The translations under genes and the position numbers were made by a program. A stretch of DNA of 64,000 nucleotides from Acidobacteriota bacterium (GTDB taxonomy: Bacteria > Acidobacteriota > Terriglobia > Bryobacterales > Bryobacteraceae). Below are positions 51,963 to 61,014 of the stretch, in pieces; the stretch's first letter is position 1; every line of letters starts with the position of its first letter. The stretch lies in the NCBI GenBank assembly GCA_018268715.1, contig JAFDVZ010000008.1, positions 204,249 through 268,248 of the forward strand, written 5' to 3'. Below the pieces are notes generated by a model. It had not been told where the DNA came from, did no database searches, and saw nothing but the letters and a program-made list of their open reading frames with translations.

Positions 51963-52661
51963 TCAGGAGACGCGCTCTTCCGTCCTCTCCGGCGCCGCCG
52001 CGGACGCCGCCGCCAGCTCGTCGTCGAACGCTTTTTCGATCTGCGCCTCCAACTCGGCCAGTTCCAGGTCGGCCGCCGTCAGCACCTCCGCGCCGGCGCG
52101 CGCGCCCCGGCTGGGCCGTCGCCGCAACACTTGCGCCGAAGCGGCCAGGTCGCTGCGGACGGCGGCGATCCGGCGGCTGATCCGCCCGCCTATGAGCGCC
52201 AGTGCGGCCAGTTTCGCCGACGTGCGGACGTAGCGGAAGCTGAGCGCGAGCTGCCCGCCCAGGTCGTTGAACGCGCTCGTCAATTGCCCGATCTCGTCGT
52301 TGCGCTTCACCGGGATCGCCGCGGTTTGCCACGTGCCGCGGCTCATCGAATTGATCTGCGCCAGCAGGCGCTGGATGGGCCGGTAGATCACGCGGTACCA
52401 CAGGTAATTCAACGCCGCCACCGCGATCAGCAGCGTGCCGGCGGCGTGCAGGATGCGCATGGACGTGACGCTCACGAACATGCGGTCGCGCGTGGCCTGC
52501 AGGCGCTCAAGAGCGACGGCGTGATCGGCGGTCTCCCGCAGGATCGCCTCGTGCTTGTCGAGCAGACTGGCCGTGTACTCAAAGCTCAGCCACTCGGAAA
52601 TTCCAAACAGAACCACCACCACCGCGGTGGTCAACAGGATTAAACGAATCCGAAGAGTCAT
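51963..52661 (-). CDS. Two-TM HAMP-domain protein without output domain
   Basis: 232 residues. TM1 (IRLILLTTAVVVVLFGISEW), short periplasmic helix pair (about 30-65), TM2 (MRILHAAGTLLIAVAALNYL), HAMP (IYRPIQRLLAQINSMSRGTW; KRNDEIGQLTSAFNDLGGQL). The remaining 100 residues are helical and basic then acidic (RPSRGARAGAEVLTAADLEL; ELEAQIEKAFDDELAAAS) with no kinase, GGDEF or MCP signature. Possibly a connector that signals through helix contacts to a partner. Between the antiporter gene (nine bases) and URO-D-like gene (21 bases). Confidence 0.8.
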   Translation of the reverse strand: MTLRIRLILLTTAVVVVLFGISEWLSFEYTASLLDKHEAILRETADHAVALERLQATRDRMFVSVTSMRILHAAGTLLIAVAALNYLWYRVIYRPIQRLLAQINSMSRGTWQTAAIPVKRNDEIGQLTSAFNDLGGQLALSFRYVRTSAKLAALALIGGRISRRIAAVRSDLAASAQVLRRRPSRGARAGAEVLTAADLELAELEAQIEKAFDDELAAASAAAPERTEERVS

Positions 52662-52670
52662 CGATGCTCC

Positions 52671-54401
52671 CTATGCATTCGCCTCAATCAATTCCAACCG
52701 GATATGTTCCCGCGCTTCGTCCATCTGCTCCGGCGTCGAACCGAGCTTCTCCAGGATGCTGGAGGCGATGGCCAGCGCCACTTCGCCTTCGCCGGTGAAC
52801 GCCTCATCGGCGCCGGCCTGTTTCAGCAACGCGGCGTCGCGCAGAAAATCCGCCCTCGCGACGATGTGGATCGCAGGGTTCACGCGCCGCGCGATCCGCA
52901 CCGCCTCCCGATTCCCGGCCGCCCCGGAGGCGCTGAAGATCATGCTGGCCGCGCCCGCCACGCCCGCCTTCTCGAGCGTTTCGGTTTGCGTCGCGTCCCC
53001 GTACACCACCGCCTCGCCCGCCTCGCGCAGCCGCCGGAACGTTTCGACGTTCAGCTCCACGATCACCGGCTGTATGCCCCGCGCCTTCAGGATCCGCGCC
53101 ACCAGCCGGCCGATCGGGCCATAGCCGACCACCACGGCCCGGTGCGCGGGCTCATGCCCCTTGACGCCCTCCACGGGCCCTGAAGCCTGCGCCCCGCCCC
53201 GGTTCAACATCCGCCACAGCAGCGGTCTCCGCCGGAGGAAGGCCTCCACCGGCTCCACCGCGCGGTACAGCAGCGGGCTGGTCACGATGGACACGATGGC
53301 CGCGGCGATCAGCGCATTCACCGCGGGTTCGTCGAGCGCCCCCAACTGCCGGCCGAGCGTCGCCAGCAGGAACGAAAACTCGCCCACCTGCGCGAGCGCG
53401 AACGCCACCCCCAGCCCGATCCGCGAACTGTATCCGAGCAGCGCGACGATCGCCATCGCCGCCAGCGGCTTGGCCGCCATCACGATAGCCAAGGTCGCCA
53501 GCGTCAGCCACGGAGCATTCAGCACCTGCCGTGGGTCGAACAGAAGTCCCACCGACAGGAAGAACATCACCGCGAATGCGTCGCGCATCGGCAGGGCTTC
53601 CGCGGCGGCGCGCGCGCTGAATTCCGAGCGCCCCACCACCACTCCCGCCAGGAACGCGCCGAGCGCCATCGACACGCCGAACACCACCGCGGAGCCCACC
53701 GCGATCCCCAAAGCCAGCGACAGCACCGTCAGCGTGAACAGCTCCCGGGAGTGCGTTTCCGCCACCTTGTTCAGGAACCAGGGCACCACACGTCCGCCCG
53801 CAAGCAGCGTGATGGCGACAAAGACGGCCAGCTTGCCCGCCGCCAACCCCGCCGCCAGCAACAGGCCCGCGCCGCTCGCCGGACCGGCGAACACCGCCGG
53901 CAGCAGCACGAGGATGAACACGGTGAAGATGTCCTCCATCACCAGCCATCCGATGGCGATCCGTCCGGTGGGGCTCTGCAACTGCCCGCTGTCGGCGAGG
54001 ATCCGGATCAGGACCACCGTGCTCGCCACCGACAGCGCCAGGCCCAGCACGATTCCCGACGTCCAACTCAACCCAAGGGCGTGAAATGTGAACGCCCCCA
54101 GCGCCGTCGCCATCGCGCTTTGCGCCAGCGCCCCCACCACCGCGATGCCGCGCACCGAACCGAGGTCCCGCAGATCGAAGTGCATTCCGACGCCGAACAT
54201 GAGCAGGATTACGCCGATCTCGGCCAGTTGCTCGGCGAGCGCGCGGTCCGCCACGAACCCCGGCGTATTCGGGCCAACCAGGATGCCGGCGAGCACGTAG
54301 CCGACAATCGGCGACCAGCCCAGGCGGTGGGTGAGATACCCGAGTCCCAGGGCGGCGATCAGGCCCACCGAGAGGGTCAATATCAAGTCAGTGTGATGCA
54401 T
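52671..54401 (-). CDS. KefB/CPA2-type monovalent cation:proton antiporter with RCK domain
   Basis: 576 residues. About 12 helices of the CPA2 Na+/H+ exchanger fold from the N-terminus (DLILTLSVGLIAALGLGYLT; SPIVGYVLAGILVGPNTPGF; LALSVASTVVLIRIL; ALGAFLAGVVVGRSEFSARA; FSFLLATLGRQLGALDEPAV), followed by a cytosolic RCK/TrkA-N Rossmann domain (AVVVGYGPIGRLVARILKAR; VIVELNVETFRRL; VVYGDATQTETLEKAGV). No TrkA-C domain. Exchanges K+ or Na+ for protons; RCK binds a nucleotide or regulates gating. Family clear; ion is not. Confidence 0.92.
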   Translation of the reverse strand: MHHTDLILTLSVGLIAALGLGYLTHRLGWSPIVGYVLAGILVGPNTPGFVADRALAEQLAEIGVILLMFGVGMHFDLRDLGSVRGIAVVGALAQSAMATALGAFTFHALGLSWTSGIVLGLALSVASTVVLIRILADSGQLQSPTGRIAIGWLVMEDIFTVFILVLLPAVFAGPASGAGLLLAAGLAAGKLAVFVAITLLAGGRVVPWFLNKVAETHSRELFTLTVLSLALGIAVGSAVVFGVSMALGAFLAGVVVGRSEFSARAAAEALPMRDAFAVMFFLSVGLLFDPRQVLNAPWLTLATLAIVMAAKPLAAMAIVALLGYSSRIGLGVAFALAQVGEFSFLLATLGRQLGALDEPAVNALIAAAIVSIVTSPLLYRAVEPVEAFLRRRPLLWRMLNRGGAQASGPVEGVKGHEPAHRAVVVGYGPIGRLVARILKARGIQPVIVELNVETFRRLREAGEAVVYGDATQTETLEKAGVAGAASMIFSASGAAGNREAVRIARRVNPAIHIVARADFLRDAALLKQAGADEAFTGEGEVALAIASSILEKLGSTPEQMDEAREHIRLELIEANA

Positions 54402-54511
54402 GGACGTCCATTCGAAAGCCTCCGCGGATCGCGGTTGAACAGTGAAGGTCGCGCGCCGGACAGGTAAGGTCTGGCGCCGGATCTAAGGACGGTGTCTGAT
54501 TGCGAGAAGCC

Positions 54512-54841
54512 TCAGGCGGAGGGGGGAGCTCGGCCCATGCGTAGAGCAATGGGGGTGGCGGGCGCGGTCAGGGCGGCCGCTGAATCGGCTCGCCACGGGC
54601 GCGGGTCGGGCGGAAGCAGCACGACAGGTCCGGACGGCGCTTCCCAGGCGGCGCGGAACACCGGATTCGCCCGGCGAGCGGTCGCCTTGGCGTCAACCAG
54701 CCCCGCCGCGCCCATGAAGGACGTCGCCGGATGAGCGGTCGACCACATCGCCAGCGGGCGGAGCGCCGCCCCGACGGGGGCCGAAAGCGCTCCCGAACAG
54801 AGCAACGCCCCCAGCACGGCGGCCAGGAATACGGCGCGCAT
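54512..54841 (-). CDS. Possible small secreted protein, unknown function
   Basis: 109 residues from ATG 54841. N-terminus MRAVFLAAVLGALLCSGALS is a plausible signal peptide with a Cys near the end of the hydrophobic core. The rest is Pro/Ala-rich with no recognised domain (LVDAKATARRANPVFRAAWE; VVLLPPDPRPWRADSAAAL). Ribosome site not obvious. It lies between two same-strand genes, which supports it, but the composition is also what chance reading in GC-rich DNA gives. Confidence 0.4.
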   Translation of the reverse strand: MRAVFLAAVLGALLCSGALSAPVGAALRPLAMWSTAHPATSFMGAAGLVDAKATARRANPVFRAAWEAPSGPVVLLPPDPRPWRADSAAALTAPATPIALRMGRAPPSA

Positions 54842-54924
54842 TACTTTGTCGAAGCGAGGCTCCAAATAACTATGATAACGCGAGTTAGCGCCTTTATGAA
54901 CGAACTTTCATCATGCGGCGAGCG

Positions 54925-55722
54925 CTACTTCGCCGCCGACAGCCGTTTCTCCACCCGCCCCAGCCGCGCGCTCAAGTCGTTCAACTGGCGGACATCCTCG
55001 TCGGCCATCGAGATGGCGGTCTGGATGCGCGCCACCGCCGGACCGTTGCCCTTCTGATCCACCATATCGGGCAGCGACCGGAAGATATCGGTCACCTCGC
55101 GATAGCGCCGCAGGATGTTGGTCACGTAGGTTTGCTGGCGCCGCGTGATGTCGCGCAGCTCCGTGGTCACCTGCGAATACTGCGAACTCCGCTGATCGGC
55201 CGCGGCGGACTGTTGCCGCAGTCGCGACACCTCCGCCTCCAGCTCGCGCATCCGCCGGTCGGCCGCCGCGCGGTCCGTATTCATGACCTCGATGGTGTGG
55301 GCGTTCTCGTTGGCCTTGGTCCGAGCCTCGTTCTCCGCCGCAGAGAATCGCGCCCGGTCCGCCGTCAGGTTCAGCGTCTGCGTCTCGAGATCGGTGACGC
55401 GAGCCTGCAACTTCGCCATGCCCGCCGCGGCGTCCTGCAACTTGGCGCGCAGCGTTTCCAGCTCCGGATCGGGCGCGCGCTCCACCACCGCCGGATGCTC
55501 GGCGTGGGCCGGCGCAGCGGGCTTGGGCGCCTCCACTGCGGCCGACGGCGGAGGCGGCGCGCTGACCGCGGCCGCAATCTTGACCCGCGCATCGCGCAGC
55601 TCTCCTTCGAGCGCCGCGATCCGCGCCTGTTGCGCCAATCCGCGCGAATGCAGCCATCCAACGTACGCCCACGACAGCACCAGCAGTACGGCGATTACGC
55701 CGATCAGCAACTTTGACTTCAT
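54925..55722 (-). CDS. Membrane-anchored coiled-coil protein
   Basis: 265 residues from ATG 55722 (AGGAG eight bases upstream); overlaps the VWA-like gene stop as ATGA. One N-terminal helix (LLIGVIAVLLVLSWAYVGWL), a Pro-rich linker (APPPPSAAVEAPKPAAPAHA), then continuous coiled coil about 85-190 (LETLRAKLQDAAAGMAKLQA; ADRRMRELEAEVSRLRQQSA) and a C-terminal helical region with VTTELRDITRRQQTYVTNIL, DIFRSLPDMVDQKGNGPAVA and DVRQLNDLSARLGRVEKRLS. Probably spans or scaffolds the periplasm. Operon partner of the truncated Oar-like barrel and the VWA-like protein. Confidence 0.85.
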   Translation of the reverse strand: MKSKLLIGVIAVLLVLSWAYVGWLHSRGLAQQARIAALEGELRDARVKIAAAVSAPPPPSAAVEAPKPAAPAHAEHPAVVERAPDPELETLRAKLQDAAAGMAKLQARVTDLETQTLNLTADRARFSAAENEARTKANENAHTIEVMNTDRAAADRRMRELEAEVSRLRQQSAAADQRSSQYSQVTTELRDITRRQQTYVTNILRRYREVTDIFRSLPDMVDQKGNGPAVARIQTAISMADEDVRQLNDLSARLGRVEKRLSAAK

Positions 55723-56663
55723 GGTCGTTTCTCCTGAAGGTTGATGCGCGCGCGGCACCCGAGCGGGGCGTCGCCGATGGACACCTGTACGGCGGGCGTC
55801 GGCGAGATTCCGCCGGGCGCCGCCACGATCACTGCGTATTCGGACACGATGGCTCTCACCGCGCGCTGAATCGCCTCCGGGATCTCGGCCCGGGCGCGGC
55901 ACAGCGCCGAGGTCCCCGACAGCCGCCCGGTAATCTGCTCCAGCCCGTTCTGGTAGGCCTCGTTCAGCCGGTCGCCGCGATAGGCGATATGGACGATGTG
56001 AAGCGGCGTCTGACGCGTCGCCAGCGTTCCCTGAATCTTCGAGATCTTCTCCTGAATCAGCGCCTCCGGGAACTGGCGGCTCAGGTCGTGCGGATCGCTC
56101 GAATTGATCACGGGGTTCGAGAAGTCTTCCCGGTAATCGGCGGCGCTGCCGTCGGTGATGCACAGAATCGACAGCCGCACCTGCGCCTTCCGCGCGATCG
56201 CGTCGGCCAGTTTCTCGAGCGGATCGAGCGCTTCGAGCAATCCGGGCCGCCCGCTGATGGTCAGATTGCGGATCGCTTCGGAGGCCGCCGTCCGATCCTT
56301 GGTGGGATCGAGCAGCACCGTCAGCCCATCCTGCGCGCGCATCAGCCCGACATAGGTCGAGGCGGGCAGCCGTTCGAGTTCGGCGTTCAGCGCCTGCTCG
56401 GCCGGCTCAATCGCTCCCAGATCGCCCACTAGGTCGAGCGCGATGAGTATCATCTGCGGATCCTCGGGCGTCAGCACCCGCACCACCTTCGCCGGCGCCT
56501 TGTCAAGGGTGACGCCGAAGGTCTTGACATCGATTGCGCCTTCTGACGCGGGCCGCACGTACAGCCGCACCAGTCGGGCCGGCCCTCCCGCCGAGCCGGT
56601 CTTCGCGGCTGGACGCGCCAGCGCCGCAGCCGGGGCCGCCAGGAGAAGGTCCCGCCGACGCAT
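55719..56663 (-). CDS. VWA-like exported protein with degenerate MIDAS
   Basis: 314 residues; MRRRDLLLAAPAAALARPAA is a twin-arginine-type signal. The fold follows the acidobacterial VWFA-related group: MILIALDLVGDLGAIEPAEQ occupies the place of the DxSxS metal motif, LERLPASTYVGLMRAQDGLT, GRPGLLEALDPLEKLADAI, VRLSILCITDGSAADYREDF, HIVHIAYRGDRLNEAYQNGL. The metal-binding DxSxS is LDLVG, so MIDAS is probably not functional. Start overlaps the TonB-like stop by one base (TAATG); stop overlaps the coiled-coil gene. Likely binds another envelope protein of the same operon. Confidence 0.7.
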   Translation of the reverse strand: MRRRDLLLAAPAAALARPAAKTGSAGGPARLVRLYVRPASEGAIDVKTFGVTLDKAPAKVVRVLTPEDPQMILIALDLVGDLGAIEPAEQALNAELERLPASTYVGLMRAQDGLTVLLDPTKDRTAASEAIRNLTISGRPGLLEALDPLEKLADAIARKAQVRLSILCITDGSAADYREDFSNPVINSSDPHDLSRQFPEALIQEKISKIQGTLATRQTPLHIVHIAYRGDRLNEAYQNGLEQITGRLSGTSALCRARAEIPEAIQRAVRAIVSEYAVIVAAPGGISPTPAVQVSIGDAPLGCRARINLQEKRP

Positions 56664-59443
56664 TAAAAGCTCAGCCTCAGGCCCACCTGAATCACCCGCC
56701 CGCCGTGCGACCCGATGATCTTGCCGGCGTTCACGTTCGGCGCCGACGCCGGACCGATGGTGACATCGGGCGAGTTCCAGTCCGCATGATTGATGAAGTT
56801 GAAGGCCGCCGCGCTGAACTCCATCACCCGGTCCGCGTCGAGCGGCACTCGTTTGTTCACGCTCAGGTCCCAGTTGTGCGCCGAAGGTCCGCGCAGCACC
56901 GGATCCGTGCGGCCCGCGTCGCCGGTGGTGAAATCGGCGGGCTGGTCGAAGGCGGCCGGGTTGAACCACAGGCTGGGCCCCGGATCCGACACTTTCGGAC
57001 TCACCCCGGGAACCACATTCACCCGCAACGCCTCCACCACGCCGCCCGTGTTGTTATAGGCCGGGTGCAGCGCCAGCGGAACGCCCGCCGCGTACATGCC
57101 ACTGCCGGTAAGCGACCAGCCGTTCACCATGTGACGGCGCCAGTCGTTGTAATTCAGCAGCGCCTTATTGGACCCGATGGGTAACTCGTAGGTATAAGTG
57201 AACTGCAGGTAGTTAGGACGGTTGTAGGGAGTCAGCGACCACTCATTGCGCCGGTTATAGTAATCCTGCACGCCGTACGGGCCCGAGTAATCGTCCATCT
57301 GCTTGGAGACCTCGAAATAGGCGTTCACCGTGAGTCCCAGGGAGATGCGCTTCTCCAGGCGGAGATAGCCGGCCGTGCGTCCGTAATGCCCGTAGGGATA
57401 CTGGCCATACAACTCAAAGCCCTTGTATTGCGGATAGGGCCGCAGGGAGCGGTTGAAGTCCTCATCGTTCAGTTGATCACGGTATTGCAGGGCGCTCAGC
57501 GGAATGGCGTTGGGATTGGCGCTGCCGCCGCCCACCAGCAGGTTATGCCCGCCGGAAATCCCGCCCCCGGCGGTGACCACCACCGCGCCCGGCAGTTCGC
57601 GTTCCACCGACAGGCTGACGGAATGGTACACGGGGTCGTGGTCGGTCATGTCGATCAGATCGGCCACCGTGTCGTTGGCGCCGTCGGGACGCAGGTCGGG
57701 CAACGCGTGCGGCGGTTGCGGAAGCGCGCCGCCCAGCGTGACGGCGGGCTCCAGTTGGACGTTCTGCGACAGGAACGTCTGATAGCCGTTGAAACCCTGC
57801 GTGCCCCACTGTCCGAAGTAGATCGGGATGGCGGCATGGCTCAGCGCCCAGCCGGCGCGAACGGTGGTCTTGGCGGCCGCCGACGGGCTCCAGGAGAGGC
57901 TGGCCGACGGATCGATGCGATAGAGCACCGGGCGGAAGCCCCGCGAGACGCCGTTCTGTCCCGCCGCCACCAGCGCGCCCTTCAACCCGTTAGCCGGATT
58001 GACGGCGTTGAGGTCGACGGTGGACTGCCGGTCGAACTTCTCGGTGCGTGGAGCGCGGCGCGTGGCCGTCGCCGCCACCGTGAGCGTCAGGTTCTTGCGC
58101 AGCTCATACTGGTCGCGGAAGGTGAAGGCGAACGAATTCCGACGGAAGTAAGAGGGCGAGAGCGTGGTGCTGCGTTCGGCGTATCCCGGCAGCCCCAGCA
58201 GGTAGCTCGCGAAGCTGTGCCCGGTGGCGACGATGCCCGGCAGGCTGGTGAGCCCGGTGGAGAACTGGTAGAAGCCGTCCGGATACTTCGGCCAGTAGGT
58301 CTTCACCTGCTGGCGCGTGTGCTGCGCCACCATCCGTATGGAGTGTTTGCCGCGGCGGATCGACACGCCGTCGGTGAAAATGAAGTTGTTCCGCCCGTTG
58401 TCGGTGAACGGGGAACCTCGCCCCAGGCCGGTGTATTCTGCGAAACGGTAGACAGGGAACGCCGCGCCCTGCTCGCCCGTGTCGTAGGTGTCGGTGCTGG
58501 CCTCCAGGGTGGCCGTGTTGATGGTCTGCGGCGAGGCCGTGTACACCCATTCGATCGACGCCCTCCGGTTGGACGACCGCGTGTCGGCCGGCCCCGGGTT
58601 GCCCGCGTTGTCGAACCACTTGGACGCGCCCAGCAGCCCGTTTGAATAGCTGAAATCGAAGCTCAGGCGATGGCGTTCGTTCAAGGCGTGGTCCACCTTG
58701 CCGATGACGCCGTTGGCGACGTTGGTTTCCGGCGAATTGGCGAAGTAGTTGTTCTGGAAGAACGGCCCGGCGTCGGAGTTCGGCGTGGGGAAATAGCCCA
58801 GCGCCTTCACGGCCGTCGGATCCAGCCGCGAGAGCGGAATCCGGTTGCCGGGAAACGGATCGCGCGGGTATTGGAGATTGTCCTCGGCGACGGCGCGGTT
58901 GGGATCGTAGGCGGGATTGGCGCGCGTCGAGGCCGGATCGTAGATCGGCAACTGCGCGCCGGACTGGTCGACGGTGGCGGAAAAGTCGCCCTGCCGTTCG
59001 CCGAGCGTCGGAATGGTGCGCAGCGCGGTTCGCGAAATGCGTTCGCGCACGCCCTCGTAGCTGAGCGAGAAGTAGGTGCCGGGCCGCGGGGCCAGCAGTT
59101 TCGGGATCATCACCGGGCCGGTGACGTTGAACCCGAACTGGTTGCGCCGCAACAGGCTTTTGCTGCCGCCCCGCTGGACGATCTCATGTGGCACCGCGTC
59201 GAGCAGATCGTTTCGCAGATTCTCGAACAACCGCCCGTGCCAGGCCTGGCTGGTCCCCGACCTGCGCCGCGCCGCCTGGGGCGAATCCCCGCGCGCGCCC
59301 ATCTGCGTGGTCTGGACCTTGAATTCCTGGACCGCCCGGTCCATTTCATTGGCTGGCGGCGGCGCCGCCGCGGGCCGCTGGGCTTCGACCGATGTGGCCA
59401 GCCACGCACACAATACAACTCGCGCCCCGAACGACAACCACAT
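56663..59443 (-). CDS. Oar-like TonB-receptor barrel lacking N-terminal domain and half plug
   Basis: 926 residues from ATG 59443 with a signal-like start MWLSFGARVVLCAWLATSVE. Directly after about 30 residues comes VQEFKVQTTQMGARGDSP and SQAWHGRLFENLRNDLLDAV, sequences that in full Oar-like receptors sit at the end of the plug (IQEFKVQTNxYSAEYG; FHGSLFEFLRND). So the carboxypeptidase-regulatory domain and first plug half are missing; the barrel itself is complete, from LLRRNQFGFNVTGPVMIPKL to IQVGLRLSF. Barrel motifs include YFSLSYEGVRERISRTAL. Could be a plugless porin-type derivative, or a degraded receptor. The in-frame open region upstream overlaps the HDOD gene and encodes nothing plug-like, so a mis-set start is unlikely. 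First in a unit with VWA-like and coiled-coil genes. Confidence 0.82.
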   Translation of the reverse strand: MWLSFGARVVLCAWLATSVEAQRPAAAPPPANEMDRAVQEFKVQTTQMGARGDSPQAARRRSGTSQAWHGRLFENLRNDLLDAVPHEIVQRGGSKSLLRRNQFGFNVTGPVMIPKLLAPRPGTYFSLSYEGVRERISRTALRTIPTLGERQGDFSATVDQSGAQLPIYDPASTRANPAYDPNRAVAEDNLQYPRDPFPGNRIPLSRLDPTAVKALGYFPTPNSDAGPFFQNNYFANSPETNVANGVIGKVDHALNERHRLSFDFSYSNGLLGASKWFDNAGNPGPADTRSSNRRASIEWVYTASPQTINTATLEASTDTYDTGEQGAAFPVYRFAEYTGLGRGSPFTDNGRNNFIFTDGVSIRRGKHSIRMVAQHTRQQVKTYWPKYPDGFYQFSTGLTSLPGIVATGHSFASYLLGLPGYAERSTTLSPSYFRRNSFAFTFRDQYELRKNLTLTVAATATRRAPRTEKFDRQSTVDLNAVNPANGLKGALVAAGQNGVSRGFRPVLYRIDPSASLSWSPSAAAKTTVRAGWALSHAAIPIYFGQWGTQGFNGYQTFLSQNVQLEPAVTLGGALPQPPHALPDLRPDGANDTVADLIDMTDHDPVYHSVSLSVERELPGAVVVTAGGGISGGHNLLVGGGSANPNAIPLSALQYRDQLNDEDFNRSLRPYPQYKGFELYGQYPYGHYGRTAGYLRLEKRISLGLTVNAYFEVSKQMDDYSGPYGVQDYYNRRNEWSLTPYNRPNYLQFTYTYELPIGSNKALLNYNDWRRHMVNGWSLTGSGMYAAGVPLALHPAYNNTGGVVEALRVNVVPGVSPKVSDPGPSLWFNPAAFDQPADFTTGDAGRTDPVLRGPSAHNWDLSVNKRVPLDADRVMEFSAAAFNFINHADWNSPDVTIGPASAPNVNAGKIIGSHGGRVIQVGLRLSF

Positions 59444-59475
59444 GACTTTATTGTATGAAGTCCGGCCCCGGCAGT

Positions 59476-60753
59476 TCAGGCGACCGACCGTAGCAACCCC
59501 AGGTCGGATTCCGCCGCGAGCTGTTCCAGTGAAAGCCCAGTTGCCGCGTAGGCGTGCTCCAGCGCCGCTTCCGAGGGCTCCCCGCCCTCCGTCGCCTCCT
59601 GGATTTCGGCGAGAAACAGCAGCGCCGCCAAGCCCCCATTCGCCACTTCGGGTCGATGGTGACAGCGCACGGCCTCCACAATCGGCTCCGGGAAGCTCCA
59701 TCCCGTCAGCACCATGGCGCCCAATTCGGCGTGATCGCAGCCGAAGATGCAGGTTTCCGCGAACGCCGGGTCGCAACCGCCTTCGAGCAGGCGGTGGTAG
59801 GCGACGCTGGCCTCGCCGGAGTATTTCACTTCGAGCAGCCGGCCGACGTCGTGCATCAGGCCCGCCAGAAACGCCTCGTCCTTGGAAATCCGACCGCCGC
59901 GCTCGGCCAGATCCTCGGCGCGGCGCGAGGTTTCGAGCGAGTGCGTCCAGATGGCGCCGAGTTCAGAGGAGGCGAACAACGGTCGCATGGAGGCCGCCGT
60001 AACAATCCGGCGCGTCTCCTCGAGCCCGATATAGGAGATGGCGTGCCCGATAGTGGTAATCTGCCCCACCGGGCTGTAGAGGCATGAATTGGCCGCGTGA
60101 ATCAGCCGCCCCGCCAGCACCTGGTCCTTTGAGACCATGGCGGAAATCTGCGAATAGCTGGCCGGATCGCCCGCCGCGAGCGCCAACGCCTTCAGCGCGA
60201 TGGCGGGATAGACCGGCAGTTGCGAAACCGTCCGCAACAGGTCAGCCGGCGCCGGTCGAGGGAAGCTTTGCAGCGCGCGGAAAGCGGCCGGCTGGATCCA
60301 CCCGTCCGACGCCTTGCGCCGCAGGATGTCGTAGGCCTCCCCGCGCGGGTCCGCGTCGGGCTTCGCCGCCTCGATTCGCTCGACGTAGAAGTTCGCCACC
60401 GTGAGCAGTCCCGCCAACGCGTCGCCCCGGTTGTTCAGGGACGCGGAGTGGAATGCTTTCAACACTTTGAGCAGGGTTTCCAGATGCCGTCGCCGGGCCG
60501 TGGGGTCCAATTGGAAGGGCTCCACCTGGCACTGGCGCTGCATGATGGCGAGCGTGGAAGCGGTGGTTTCAGGGCTCAGCAACTCGGGCGGATAGTGGTG
60601 CACCAGCGCGGCGTCGGCCACCAGCCGCTCCTCGGCCACCGAGGCGCCGTTGCGGCGAGCCAACTCCGCGGCCACCGCCCGAACTCTACGGCAATGTTGC
60701 GGCAGGGCTCGTTGCCCGCCCGCTCGATTGCCGTTTGCTGGAACCTGGGCCAT
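59476..60753 (-). CDS. HDOD-domain signalling protein
   Basis: 425 residues from ATG 60753 (GTG 60759 also possible). N-terminal helical region with VHHYPPELLSPETTA and a long linker; the C-terminal 250 residues are an HDOD domain: DLLRTVSQLPVYPAIALKAL, PASYSQISAMVSKDQVLAGR, LIHAANSCLYSPVGQITTIG, HAISYIGLEETRRIVTAASM, then HSLETSRRAEDLAER and AGLMHDVGRLLEVKY with an intact HD pair. The family takes part in signalling and c-di-GMP-linked control; some members are regulators without hydrolase activity. 32 bases ahead of the Oar-like gene, so possibly its regulator. Confidence 0.87.
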   Translation of the reverse strand: MAQVPANGNRAGGQRALPQHCRRVRAVAAELARRNGASVAEERLVADAALVHHYPPELLSPETTASTLAIMQRQCQVEPFQLDPTARRRHLETLLKVLKAFHSASLNNRGDALAGLLTVANFYVERIEAAKPDADPRGEAYDILRRKASDGWIQPAAFRALQSFPRPAPADLLRTVSQLPVYPAIALKALALAAGDPASYSQISAMVSKDQVLAGRLIHAANSCLYSPVGQITTIGHAISYIGLEETRRIVTAASMRPLFASSELGAIWTHSLETSRRAEDLAERGGRISKDEAFLAGLMHDVGRLLEVKYSGEASVAYHRLLEGGCDPAFAETCIFGCDHAELGAMVLTGWSFPEPIVEAVRCHHRPEVANGGLAALLFLAEIQEATEGGEPSEAALEHAYAATGLSLEQLAAESDLGLLRSVA

Positions 60754-60861
60754 CCACACGCTTATCGGCGCGATTCGGCGTTCCTTGAATACTGGTTGTG
60801 GCGCTTCCTCTCATAGGATCTTTCCGAGCCCGACGATGTGGCGAAACGCTCTCAGTTTGGC

Positions 60862-60867
60862 TACAAT
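60862..60867 (+). promoter_or_regulatory. -10 element of the tRNA-Gln gene
   Basis: TACAAT, five of six matches to the -10 consensus, 13 bases before the mature tRNA 5' end. The -35 region (TGGCGA at 60839-60844, 17-base spacer) is a poor match. Confidence 0.5.
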
Positions 60868-60880
60868 GAAATTTAGCCAT

Positions 60881-60954
60881 TGGGAGGTCGTCTAATGGTA
60901 AGACTGCAGACTCTGGATCTGCGTATCGGGGTTCGAGTCCCTGCCTCCCAGCCA
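60881..60954 (+). tRNA. tRNA-Gln (anticodon CUG)
   Basis: Complete cloverleaf: acceptor TGGGAGG/CCTCCCA, D stem GTCT/AGAC around AATGGTA, anticodon stem GCAGA/TCTGC with loop CTCTGGA (anticodon CTG), variable GTAT, T arm CGGGG-TTCGAGT-CCCTG, discriminator G, and an encoded CCA (60952-60954). The mature body is 71 bases without CCA. Inserts glutamine at CAG. The T1-A72 acceptor pair is the weak closing pair typical of bacterial tRNA-Gln. Confidence 0.97.
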
Positions 60955-61014
60955 CAACCCCAGCACTCGCTCGGCGCCCTCCAGTAGTCCACGTCGGTCT
61001 TTTCGTCCGCTCCC

